This document shows positions 1 to 7,456 of a DNA stretch of 17,525 nucleotides, piece after piece (position 1 is the first letter of the stretch; every line of letters starts with the position of its first letter). The notes below the pieces were generated by a model, which saw nothing but the letters and a program-made list of their open reading frames with translations, was not told the origin of the DNA and made no database searches. The stretch comes from CAZPUI01 sp964415525. Lineage in GTDB: Bacteria > Acidobacteriota > Holophagae > Holophagales > Holophagaceae. The translations under genes and the position numbers were made by a program. The stretch spans positions 1-17,525 of the forward strand of contig CAYQAS010000093.1 of NCBI GenBank assembly GCA_964415525.1, written 5' to 3'.

Positions 1-2056
1 CCCCCTTGGGACCCACAAGCGGGTGGGGGCGGCGGTTTTGGCCGGGGAAGCCCGCAAAGCGCGGCTGGAAAGGGCGGGCGTGCTGAAAGCAAGGCACGGT
101 GGTGGGGCAGAGCACCGCAACCTGTTTGCCGTCCAGGGCGGCCTTGGCGGCGGCCCGCATGGCGACTTCCGTCTTGCCGAAGCCCACGTCGCCGCAGAGC
201 AGGCGGTCCATGGGCTTGGGCGCCTCAAGATCGGCCTTCACGGCGGCGATGGCCTCCACCTGATCGGCGGTCGGATCGTAGGGGAAGCTGGCGTCGAAGG
301 CGGCCATCTCGGGCCCGTCGGCGCTGAAACTGTGGCCCTTCTCCATCTTTCGCTTGGCGTAGAGCTTCAGCAGTTCCTCCGCCATGTCCTGGATGGCCCG
401 CTTGGCGCGGCGCTTCACCTTGGCCCAGGTCTGGCCGCCGAGCTTGTCCAGGGGCGGAAGGGAGCCATCCGGTGCCACGAAGCGCTGCAGCAGGTCTGCC
501 CGCTCCAGGCTCACATTGAGACGGCCCCCGTCGGAATAGCGCAGCTGGACGACTTCCTGCGTCTCGCCGCCGACGGTAAGGGTCGCGAAGCCCAGGAACT
601 CGCCGATGCCGTGGTCGAGGTGGACGACGCGGTCGCCGGGTTTCAAATCCCGCAGATCGCTGAGGAAGGCGGCGGTGCGGCTTTTCTTCTGATTGGAAGG
701 AATGGCGCGGCGGCCAAAGACTTCGCGCTCCGTCAGGAGCAGGACGCCGGCCTCCTTGATGTGGGTGCCCGCCTGGAGCGGCAGCAGGAGGACGCGGCAG
801 CCCGCGCCGGTGCCGTGGCTGAAGGGCAGTTCGTACTGGCGCAGGATCTCGCCGAAGCGGTCGCGCATGCCCGGGGTCGAACCCGCCAGAAACACGCGCT
901 GGCCTTCGTCCACCAGGGTTTGCAGATAGGCGCCCAGCTCTCCGAGTCGGCCCTGGAACTCCTGGGCGGGCTGGGCCTGGAGTGGGATGGTCGCTTCCGC
1001 CTGCCATTCCGTCAGCCAAGCGGTGGAGCGGCTGGGGTCGCTGGCGGCAAAGCGATCGTCGAAGTCCGGGCAGACGACGCCGCCGCGGCGGAGGACGTCC
1101 AGGCTCTCGGCGATGCGGGTGGATTCCCGTTCCCGCAGGGCGGTGTTCCAGCCGTCTTCCAGCTTCAGGCGGAAGCAGGGCGCCACCCAGTGGGTCAGCT
1201 GACCCTTGGGTTGGGGCAGCATTGGGTAGAACAGTTCCTCGCCGGGGAAGTGCCCGTGGGTGGCCAGACGCTGGCGACGGAAGTCCAGGTCCTCGGCGGG
1301 CTCCGGGGTCGCCCCAGCACGGGATTCCACGGCGGTGATGAGCGCCGCGGGACTGCGATCCGCCTCGAAGCGCGGGTAGAGCGTGAGCATCTGCAGCGCC
1401 TCGCCGGTGCGACGCTGTGTGTCGGGATCAAAGGGCGAGAGCTTCTCCAGCTCGTCCCCAAAGCATTCGAGCCGCAGCGGGGTTTCGAGGTGATCCGGCC
1501 AGAGGTCCACCACTAGGCCTCGGGCGCTGAATTCGCCGGGCTGGCTGGCCAGCTCCACGCGGCGGTAGCCCAGCTCCACCAGGGTCTCCAGCAGTAGGTC
1601 CCGGGGCACTTCGGCCCCCTGTTTCAGTTCGAGTTTCCGTTTCTGGAACCAGTTTGGATGGGGCAGCTTCTCGAATGCGGCCAGGGGGCCGGTCACGAGG
1701 ATCTGGACCCGCCGCTCCATCAGCCCGATCAGGGTGGACAGCCGCGCCTTCAGCACCAGTCCCGGAGGGCTCGATTCGCCACCGACATAGGGCGCCATGC
1801 CGGGGAAGTGGGCGACGCCCGCCTCCGGCAGCAGCACCGCAAGGGCGGCGGCAAGGGCCTCCGCTTCGGCCTCGGAAGGGGCATCCACCCAAAGCGGACG
1901 AATGCGTCCGCTGGCGGTGGCGAAGCGCGCCAAAAGCACGGCCAGGCCCGTGGGGCTGGTCCAGCGCAGCCGGGCCTCCGGGGCCTCGAGGGCCTTCGCG
2001 GGGGCATCCAGCAGGCGCAGCAGATCCTGGAGGGCGGCGCGGTCGGATGTATCCAT
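1..2056 (-). CDS. mfd: Transcription-repair coupling factor Mfd (N-terminal part, runs off left edge)
   Basis: Mfd is a cytoplasmic DNA translocase that removes stalled RNA polymerase from damaged DNA and recruits UvrA. About 685 codons are present. They cover the UvrB-like N-terminal module, the CarD-like polymerase-interaction domain (KPGDRVVHLDHGIGEFLGF, near residues 465-485) and the start of the translocase with Walker A motif MDRLLCGDVGFGKTEVAMRA near residues 616-635, followed by the VLCPTTVLAFQH segment. The Walker A position agrees with E. coli Mfd, which supports the ATG at 2056. An in-frame ATG at 2065 is equally possible, and neither has a strong Shine-Dalgarno. The gene lies 29-38 bases downstream of the PAS gene on the same strand, so the two may be co-transcribed. 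Near the edge (about 20-46) the frame reads unlike Mfd, while a neighbouring frame restores the match; see findings. The helicase C-terminal half is outside the window. Confidence 0.95.
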   Translation of the reverse strand, partial: MDTSDRAALQDLLRLLDAPAKALEAPEARLRWTSPTGLAVLLARFATASGRIRPLWVDAPSEAEAEALAAALAVLLPEAGVAHFPGMAPYVGGESSPPGLVLKARLSTLIGLMERRVQILVTGPLAAFEKLPHPNWFQKRKLELKQGAEVPRDLLLETLVELGYRRVELASQPGEFSARGLVVDLWPDHLETPLRLECFGDELEKLSPFDPDTQRRTGEALQMLTLYPRFEADRSPAALITAVESRAGATPEPAEDLDFRRQRLATHGHFPGEELFYPMLPQPKGQLTHWVAPCFRLKLEDGWNTALRERESTRIAESLDVLRRGGVVCPDFDDRFAASDPSRSTAWLTEWQAEATIPLQAQPAQEFQGRLGELGAYLQTLVDEGQRVFLAGSTPGMRDRFGEILRQYELPFSHGTGAGCRVLLLPLQAGTHIKEAGVLLLTEREVFGRRAIPSNQKKSRTAAFLSDLRDLKPGDRVVHLDHGIGEFLGFATLTVGGETQEVVQLRYSDGGRLNVSLERADLLQRFVAPDGSLPPLDKLGGQTWAKVKRRAKRAIQDMAEELLKLYAKRKMEKGHSFSADGPEMAAFDASFPYDPTADQVEAIAAVKADLEAPKPMDRLLCGDVGFGKTEVAMRAAAKAALDGKQVAVLCPTTVPCFQHARPFQPRFAGFPGQNRRPHPLVGPKG

Positions 2057-2094
2057 AGGGAGCATTGTCCCGTGGAAGGGGCGCGGGATGAAGC

Positions 2095-3108
2095 TCAGTC
2101 CTGCTCAATCTCCGGGAAGTGCCGGTGGAGGCACTCCGGGCAGATGCCGTGGGAGAACGTGGCCTGGGTGCGGGCCTCCAGATACGCCTCCATCCGGTTC
2201 CAGTACCCATGGTCGTCCCGGATCTTCCGGCAGTAGCTGCAGACGGGCAGGAGACCACTCAGAATCTGCACCTCGTCCAGGGCCCGGCGCAGTTCCCCGA
2301 TCAGGGCCTCCCGTTCCGCTTCAGCCCGGCGCAAGGCCGTGATGTCCTTGAAAAAGCCAAGCGTTGCAGGGCCGTCGTCCAGGTTCAAGAGCTGGAGGTC
2401 GAGGGCGATCACCCGCTTCTCACCATCCTGGCGGAGGCCTTGGAATTCGTATCCCAGCGGCGAAGCCAAGCCTTCGGCGACCTGATCCGGATAGACCCGG
2501 AAGGCTTCGAGGCTCTCCGGGGCGACGATGTCGAAGATGGTGGCGGGGTCGAGGGCCTCGAGGTCCTCAAATCCGAAAAGCGTGAGCCAGGCTCGATTGA
2601 CATGCAGAAACCGCCCCTCCCGGGTCATGGCCACCGCCACCGGGGCTTCTTCGACCAGGGTTCGAAACCTCCGCTCGCTCCGTTGAAGGGCCTCTTCGGC
2701 GCGCTTCCTCGGCGTGATGTCCCGAAAGAAGCCCGCTGCGCCGTGATATGAGCCCCAGGCCTGGTTTTCCGGTGTCACCGTGACCCAGAGGTCGCGGAAT
2801 TCGCCATTCGGGCGGCGGATGCGTAGCTCGTAGGTATCCACTTCGCCTGCTTGGCGTTGGCGGGTCTGGGCCAGCACCAGTGCCTGTTGATCCGGTTCCA
2901 AAAATTCGAAGAGGTTCCGCCCGATCAGTCCTTCCGGTTCGACCCCGAAGATGGATTCTGCGGCAGGGTTCACCAGGGTGAACCGCTCTTCGGCGTCAAC
3001 GACGGCGAAGCCTTCGCCGAGATGCCTCAGCAGATCCGCCAGACGGCGGTCTTCCACCAGTGCCTGAGTGGGGCTGGATTCGGGGGAGGGGGCGTCGGGT
3101 TGCGGCAA
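2095..3108 (-). CDS. Double-PAS sensory protein with C-terminal cysteine-box module
   Basis: This 337-residue soluble protein has two PAS/PAC domains. PAS1 spans about residues 20-133 (DAEERFTLVNPAAESIFGVE, then FFRDITPRKRAEEAL), and PAS2 about 140-265 (GRFLHVNRAWLTLFGFE, then FFKDITALRRAEAE). A short coiled-coil linker leads into a C-terminal block near 285-332 with LLPVCSYCRKIRDDHGYW followed by SHGICPECLHRHFPE. That block recurs at the ends of many bacterial PAS and response-regulator proteins and looks metal-binding (two CxxC pairs). There is no histidine kinase, GGDEF, EAL or HTH output domain, so the signalling partner is unknown. The start is a TTG: a stop codon lies in frame five codons upstream, and AAGGA sits about 9 bases before the TTG. 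The gene is divergent from the kinase gene and upstream of mfd; there is no sign it shares a pathway with either. Confidence 0.9.
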   Translation of the reverse strand: MPQPDAPSPESSPTQALVEDRRLADLLRHLGEGFAVVDAEERFTLVNPAAESIFGVEPEGLIGRNLFEFLEPDQQALVLAQTRQRQAGEVDTYELRIRRPNGEFRDLWVTVTPENQAWGSYHGAAGFFRDITPRKRAEEALQRSERRFRTLVEEAPVAVAMTREGRFLHVNRAWLTLFGFEDLEALDPATIFDIVAPESLEAFRVYPDQVAEGLASPLGYEFQGLRQDGEKRVIALDLQLLNLDDGPATLGFFKDITALRRAEAEREALIGELRRALDEVQILSGLLPVCSYCRKIRDDHGYWNRMEAYLEARTQATFSHGICPECLHRHFPEIEQD

Positions 3109-3275
3109 CGGGAGGATCCTTCAGACTGCTTTTCGGCCGGAATGACGCGGACTCCAGAACACGGAATGATCCACCTCATCGGTGGGCCGTCCAGTCATTC
3201 AACATGTTTTTTGGGGCGGTCGGGATGTGAGATGGGTCAGTGGCCTGGGGGCTGTGGGGCTGAGGCATGCTTATC

Positions 3276-3292
3276 GCAAAATTGATTTTTGC
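3276..3292. promoter_or_regulatory. AT-rich 17-bp inverted repeat in the divergent PAS/kinase spacer, candidate operator
   Basis: The sequence GCAAAATTGATTTTTGC is a perfect 6-bp inverted repeat (GCAAAA / TTTTGC) around a 5-base centre. It is the only clearly AT-rich patch of the 212-base spacer between the divergent PAS gene (start 3108) and kinase gene (start 3321). Its size and position fit a dimeric repressor or activator site. No convincing -35/-10 pair could be assigned for either gene, so the operator call is inference from symmetry and location. Confidence 0.3.
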
Positions 3293-3320
3293 CCTGAGCG
3301 CTTCCTGAGCTTCCGACCCA

Positions 3321-6251
3321 TTGAGTCTGTTCGATCCCCCGACCTCTCCCGGCGTGCCTCCCCCCTGGATTCAGGCGGAGGGCTGTCAGCGAATGGGGCG
3401 CTACCTGCTCGGCCCCGAGCTGGGCCGAGGTGGCATGGGGCGGGTGCACGAGGCCTGGGATGCCTTCCTGGGCCGCTTGGTGGCGGTGAAGGTGCTCCAT
3501 GGGAGCGATCCGATCCACCTGGTCCGACTGCTCCGGGAGGCTCAGGCACAGGCGCGGCTGAGGCATCCGAGCATCTGCCAGATCCTGGACGCAGAGACGG
3601 ACGCCGAGGCCGGCCATTCCTTCATCGCCATGGAAAGGATCCAAGGGGTTCCGCTTTCGGATCTGCGTATGCGGCTGGAACCCAGGGCCCTGGCGGGCAT
3701 CCTGGCGGATGTGGCCTCAGGCATCCAGGCGGCCCACGAGGCGGGGCTCGTCCATCGGGACCTGAAGCCCGCAAACATCCTGGTGGAGGCCTTGCCGGAC
3801 GCTGGCTGGCGACCCGTGGTGGTGGACTTTGGTTTGGCCAGGGACCTGGTCCGGGAAGATCAGACCTTGAGCTGGGCTCTGGCGGGCACCCCGGCATTCA
3901 TGAGTCCAGAGCAAGGCAGGGGCGAGCCCCCGAGCCCCCAGGACGACATCTTCGCGATGGGGGCCACCCTCCACGCACTGCTGACGGGCACGCTGCCGTA
4001 CGAGGCGGCCACCCTGGCGGGCCTCCTTACCCAGCAGGCCTCCCGGGATCCCGAGCCTCTGCATCGGCGGTTCCCGAACGTGCCCCGGGATCTCGAGACC
4101 ATCACCCTCAAGTGCGTGGAGGCCCAGGCTTCGAGACGCTACGACACGGCCGTGGAGCTTGAGGCGGACCTGCGGCGGTATATCGCCGGGGAACCCATCC
4201 GAGCGCGTGCGGTGCGCTGGCCCGAGCGGATCTGGCGACGTGTGGTGCGTCATCAAGGGCTTGTGCTCACCGCCGCAGCGGCTCTGGTGCTGGTGGGGTC
4301 CTCCCTGACCTGGAGCCTTCAGGGGCGGCGGGCGAACCGGCTACAGGTGGAGTTGGCACAACGTTTTGGCATGGAAGTTCAGGAGATCGAGAACCTCCTG
4401 CGGGTGGAGCGCATGCTGCCCGCCCACGACATGCTTCCTGCGGAAGGGCAGGTGTGGGCTCGCCTGGAGGCGCTCAAGCGCATGATCGCGAGCCTCGGCC
4501 GAGGGGCTGAAGGCCCCGGCTACTGCGCCCTTGGGCGGGGCTACTTGATGCTGGGAGATCACGCCATGGCGCTGTCCATGCTCCAGCGGTCTTGGCAGGT
4601 CGGTTACCGCAGTCCCGAACTGGTGGAGGCTCTAGGCGCGGCCCATCTGGAGCGCTACCACCAGGAAGCCGCCTTGACGAAATTCAACTGGAGTCCAGAG
4701 GCCAAGGCCCGGTTAGCGGACCTGCGACGGCAGTACCTGGAGCCGGCCCGCGCCTATCTCAGTCAGGCCTTGGATCCGAAGGGCGCATCGCTCTCTCGCG
4801 CCCGACTTGCCGTGATGGAGGAGCGCTATACCGATGCACGACGCGAATGCCGCCAGGTGTACGAGCGGCATCCCTGGCGCTATGAGGCACTTGTGCTGGA
4901 GGCCAAGGCTGCGGCGGAGGAATGCCGTGTGCTGGGTTGGCAGGGGTGGAACTTGGAGCGCCTCCGTCCTCATCTGGACGAACTGGAAGCTTTGCTGGAC
5001 CGCATCACGCTGCTCGCCCGAAGCGATGTGTCGGTGCACCGGGAGCGACTGAACCTGCAATCAAGCCTGGCGATCTACGAGAGCGAAAGTGGACGTCCCA
5101 CCCTGCAGCCCTTTGAACGCTCTCGCCGGATCTTCGCAGAGGCCCTGGTCATCGCTCCTGAGGATCCCGAATTGTGGGGTCGCTGGTTCTACACCCTTCA
5201 GAGAGAGGCCTTCCTGCGCCTATCCCGGGGTGAGGACATCGAGCCGCTCGTGCAGGATGGTCTTCGCCAGTTCCAGGCCATCCAGTCCCGACTGGGCTCA
5301 AGATTTGGCGTTTCCGACGATACCTTCCAGTGGCTGCTCGGTGAAAACCAGTGGCGCCGGGGCAAGGACCCAATCCCGGCCCTTGCGGCGGCCCTCGCTT
5401 CCAGCTCCGCTGTGGGCTACAACCGTCCAGAGATCCTCAACGTCCAGGCACGCCATGAGGCGCAACGCGGGCAAGATCCCCGACCGCGCCTCGCCCAGGC
5501 TCGAAGCGGCCTCAATGAGCAGGATCTTCAGGTGGCCAATGATTTTTACCGAGACACGATCTTGGGGGAGCTCTGCCATACCCAGGCGCATTGGGAGATG
5601 CAGTGCGGGATCGATCCGGGGAAGACCCTTGAAGAGGGCAATCGTCATTTGAACCAGGCGCTGCGCCTCAAGCCCAGCTGCGCCTATGCCTATTGGCACA
5701 TGGCCCAGCTCCAGGCGCTGACGGCGAGGCATCAGCGGATGCAGGGGCGCGATGCCAGGCATGCCCTGGGCGCCGCTCTCGAAGCCGGCCGCAAGGCGGT
5801 CGCCATTCGTCCGGACCACTTCCGCAGCCATCTTGGTTTGGCGGAGGCCTATCTGGCTCAGGCGGAGGCCGATTGGGCCGCGGGTCGGGACACCCAAGCG
5901 GCCCTTAAGGCCGCGCGGGATGCGGGAATCCAGGCCAGGCGATGCAACGCGACAGACTGGCGCATTGCCTGGACTCAAGCGCGCATCGCCCTGTGCGCGG
6001 CACAGTCTGCGGGCTCCGCCGCAAGGCCAATGTTGGTCGAGGCGGATCGTGCCCTGGCCGAAGGGCTGGCTGTGAAGGCGGATGCGCCCGAATTGCACGT
6101 GGTTCAGGCTCAGGTGGATCGGCTCCGCAAGGAACGCCTCGGGGAAGCCTCCACGCGAGGGGCGGTGGAACATGCCCGTAAGGCCCAGGCGCTGAATCCG
6201 CGGCTCGTGGCGGCGCGGACCCTCGCTTCTATTCCGCCTTCGGAACCCTGA
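3321..6251 (+). CDS. Membrane Hanks-type serine/threonine protein kinase with helical-repeat (TPR-like) C-terminal region
   Basis: The N-terminal kinase domain spans about residues 27-290. It has the glycine loop LGRGGMGRV (34-42), VAVKVL with lysine 57, a helix-C glutamate near 73, catalytic VHRDLKPANILV with Asp147, DFG with Asp169, and GTPAFMSPEQ in the activation segment. It is therefore a complete RD-type PknB-family kinase. A transmembrane helix follows at about 313-332 (LVLTAAAALVLVGSSL). The remaining ~640 residues are helix-rich with TPR-like units, for example near 402-420 and 775-850 (HLNQALRLKPSCAYAYWHMA; AVAIRPDHFRSHLGLAEAYL), and would lie outside the membrane. The 976-residue length is typical of large acidobacterial or myxobacterial kinases. 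The TTG at 3321 has no Shine-Dalgarno. The ATG at 3393 (GGAGGG 10 bases before it, protein starting MGRYLLGPELGRG) is a serious alternative start giving 952 residues. The gene overlaps the convergent MFS gene by 23 bases. Substrates are unknown. Confidence 0.93.
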   Translation: MSLFDPPTSPGVPPPWIQAEGCQRMGRYLLGPELGRGGMGRVHEAWDAFLGRLVAVKVLHGSDPIHLVRLLREAQAQARLRHPSICQILDAETDAEAGHSFIAMERIQGVPLSDLRMRLEPRALAGILADVASGIQAAHEAGLVHRDLKPANILVEALPDAGWRPVVVDFGLARDLVREDQTLSWALAGTPAFMSPEQGRGEPPSPQDDIFAMGATLHALLTGTLPYEAATLAGLLTQQASRDPEPLHRRFPNVPRDLETITLKCVEAQASRRYDTAVELEADLRRYIAGEPIRARAVRWPERIWRRVVRHQGLVLTAAAALVLVGSSLTWSLQGRRANRLQVELAQRFGMEVQEIENLLRVERMLPAHDMLPAEGQVWARLEALKRMIASLGRGAEGPGYCALGRGYLMLGDHAMALSMLQRSWQVGYRSPELVEALGAAHLERYHQEAALTKFNWSPEAKARLADLRRQYLEPARAYLSQALDPKGASLSRARLAVMEERYTDARRECRQVYERHPWRYEALVLEAKAAAEECRVLGWQGWNLERLRPHLDELEALLDRITLLARSDVSVHRERLNLQSSLAIYESESGRPTLQPFERSRRIFAEALVIAPEDPELWGRWFYTLQREAFLRLSRGEDIEPLVQDGLRQFQAIQSRLGSRFGVSDDTFQWLLGENQWRRGKDPIPALAAALASSSAVGYNRPEILNVQARHEAQRGQDPRPRLAQARSGLNEQDLQVANDFYRDTILGELCHTQAHWEMQCGIDPGKTLEEGNRHLNQALRLKPSCAYAYWHMAQLQALTARHQRMQGRDARHALGAALEAGRKAVAIRPDHFRSHLGLAEAYLAQAEADWAAGRDTQAALKAARDAGIQARRCNATDWRIAWTQARIALCAAQSAGSAARPMLVEADRALAEGLAVKADAPELHVVQAQVDRLRKERLGEASTRGAVEHARKAQALNPRLVAARTLASIPPSEP

Positions 6252-7395
6252 CCCTCAGCATCAGCAAAGCACTGATGGCCGCTACGATTCCGCAGCCCAT
6301 CCAGAGCACCTGCGGCCCTGCCTTGGCATAGACCAGCAGGCCCAACCACGGCCCCAGGGTCATGGCCACGGTCCAGGCCAGGCTGTACATCCCCATATAC
6401 TCCCCGCGCCGGTCCGGGGGAGCCAATGCCGCCACGGCATCGCTCTGGGCGGGCAGGAGGATCATCTCCCCGAAAGTCCAAAGCACGGTCGTCAGCACGA
6501 ACATCGACCGGATGCCGGCGAGTCCCGTGAGTCCGAAACCCAAGGCAATGAAGAGGCCGCCCACGGCGAGCTGCGCGCCATGACGCCAGTGGGCGAGCCC
6601 CTGGTTCAGGGCCACCTCGATGAAGAGGATCAGGAGCGTGTTAAAGGTGAACATCAGCCCGTAGATGCCCGGGCCGTAGGCCAGATCGCGACTGATCCAA
6701 AGCGACAACGAACCGCCCGTGAGCTGTACGAAGACAAGGGTGGCCGGGAGTCCCGCGAGAAGCAGAAACAGCAGGCGTCGATCCTTCCAGGCGCTGTGGC
6801 TCGGAGGGCCGTCATGCACCGAGGCCACGGTTTCCTTCACCCCCATGGCCAGGACAACGGCCCCCGCTAGCGTAGTCAGTCCGTCGATCCAGAAGATGGC
6901 GGAGAACGAGTGGTTAGCGATCCAACCGCCCAAGGCGGGGCCAACGGACAGACCCAGGTTGGCTGCCAGTCGATGCAGCACGAAGGCCTGCTTGCGGTTC
7001 TCCGGGGTGGAGAGTTCCGTGATGAGCGCCATGGATGACGGCCAGAAGGCCTGGGTGATGGCGGACCAGAGGGCGAGGAGCGGCAGCAGTTGCCACGGGT
7101 GCATCGCGAAAGGCACCAGCAGCACCATGAGGCCGGAGAACACCAGGCTGCCCAGCAGGAGGCGACGATGTCCGATGCGGTCCGAGAGCCGCCCCGAGAT
7201 GGGCGCCGCCACCAGCGCGCCCACGCCGTATGCAAACATCGCCGACGCCGCCTGCTCAGGCCGCCAGCCCCGTCCCTGCACGAGGTAGAGGGTCAGGAAG
7301 AACACCGCCATGGTCCCCATGCGGTTCACCAGGGTGCTGAGGGACAGCACCCAAACGGGGGAAGGCAGGCCCTTGAGGCCTTTCCAGGGGTTCAT
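6229..7395 (-). CDS. Major facilitator superfamily transporter (drug-efflux-like, 388 aa)
   Basis: This is a 12-helix-sized inner-membrane protein with MFS motif A between helices 2 and 3 (GRLSDRIGHRRLLLG, near residues 67-81). Other typical segments are GWRPEQAASAMFAYGVGALV and, in helix 5, AANLGLSVGPALGGWI. Overall it resembles the MdtH-like group of proton-driven multidrug exporters, but the substrate cannot be read from sequence. It starts at ATG 7395 with GGAGGATC 6 bases upstream. That Shine-Dalgarno forms one arm of an inverted repeat (7402-7440), so translation may be regulated. The gene follows the DUF3999-like gene on the same strand after 61 bases. Its stop (TAG at 6229-6231) lies inside the convergent kinase gene. 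Confidence 0.9.
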   Translation of the reverse strand: MNPWKGLKGLPSPVWVLSLSTLVNRMGTMAVFFLTLYLVQGRGWRPEQAASAMFAYGVGALVAAPISGRLSDRIGHRRLLLGSLVFSGLMVLLVPFAMHPWQLLPLLALWSAITQAFWPSSMALITELSTPENRKQAFVLHRLAANLGLSVGPALGGWIANHSFSAIFWIDGLTTLAGAVVLAMGVKETVASVHDGPPSHSAWKDRRLLFLLLAGLPATLVFVQLTGGSLSLWISRDLAYGPGIYGLMFTFNTLLILFIEVALNQGLAHWRHGAQLAVGGLFIALGFGLTGLAGIRSMFVLTTVLWTFGEMILLPAQSDAVAALAPPDRRGEYMGMYSLAWTVAMTLGPWLGLLVYAKAGPQVLWMGCGIVAAISALLMLRVRVPKAE

Positions 7396-7401
7396 GGCGA
7401 A

Positions 7402-7440
7402 GATCCTCCGACGCGGGGAGAACCAGAATCCGGGAGGATC
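7402..7440 (-). promoter_or_regulatory. Inverted repeat that could sequester the MFS ribosome-binding site
   Basis: On the minus-strand transcript GATCCTCC (7440-7433) can pair perfectly with GGAGGATC (7409-7402), leaving a 23-base loop. The second arm is the Shine-Dalgarno of the MFS gene, ending 6 bases before its ATG. When folded, it would hide the ribosome-binding site; an alternative pairing or a stalled ribosome could open it. No T-run follows, so it is not a classical terminator for the upstream gene. Confidence 0.4.
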
Positions 7441-7456
7441 CCTGCGTTGGAAAGGG

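Noticed and set aside
225..1019. Minus-strand 264-codon frame
   Set aside because: It is out of frame with mfd on the same strand, with Arg/Pro-rich shadow composition.
23..1516. Plus-strand open frame of 497 codons
   Set aside because: It lies opposite mfd, whose conserved motifs are unmistakable on the minus strand; long antisense frames are expected in GC-rich genes.
3282..3310. TTGATT as a -35 box for the kinase gene
   Set aside because: No acceptable -10 element lies 16-18 bases downstream (CTGAGC at that point).
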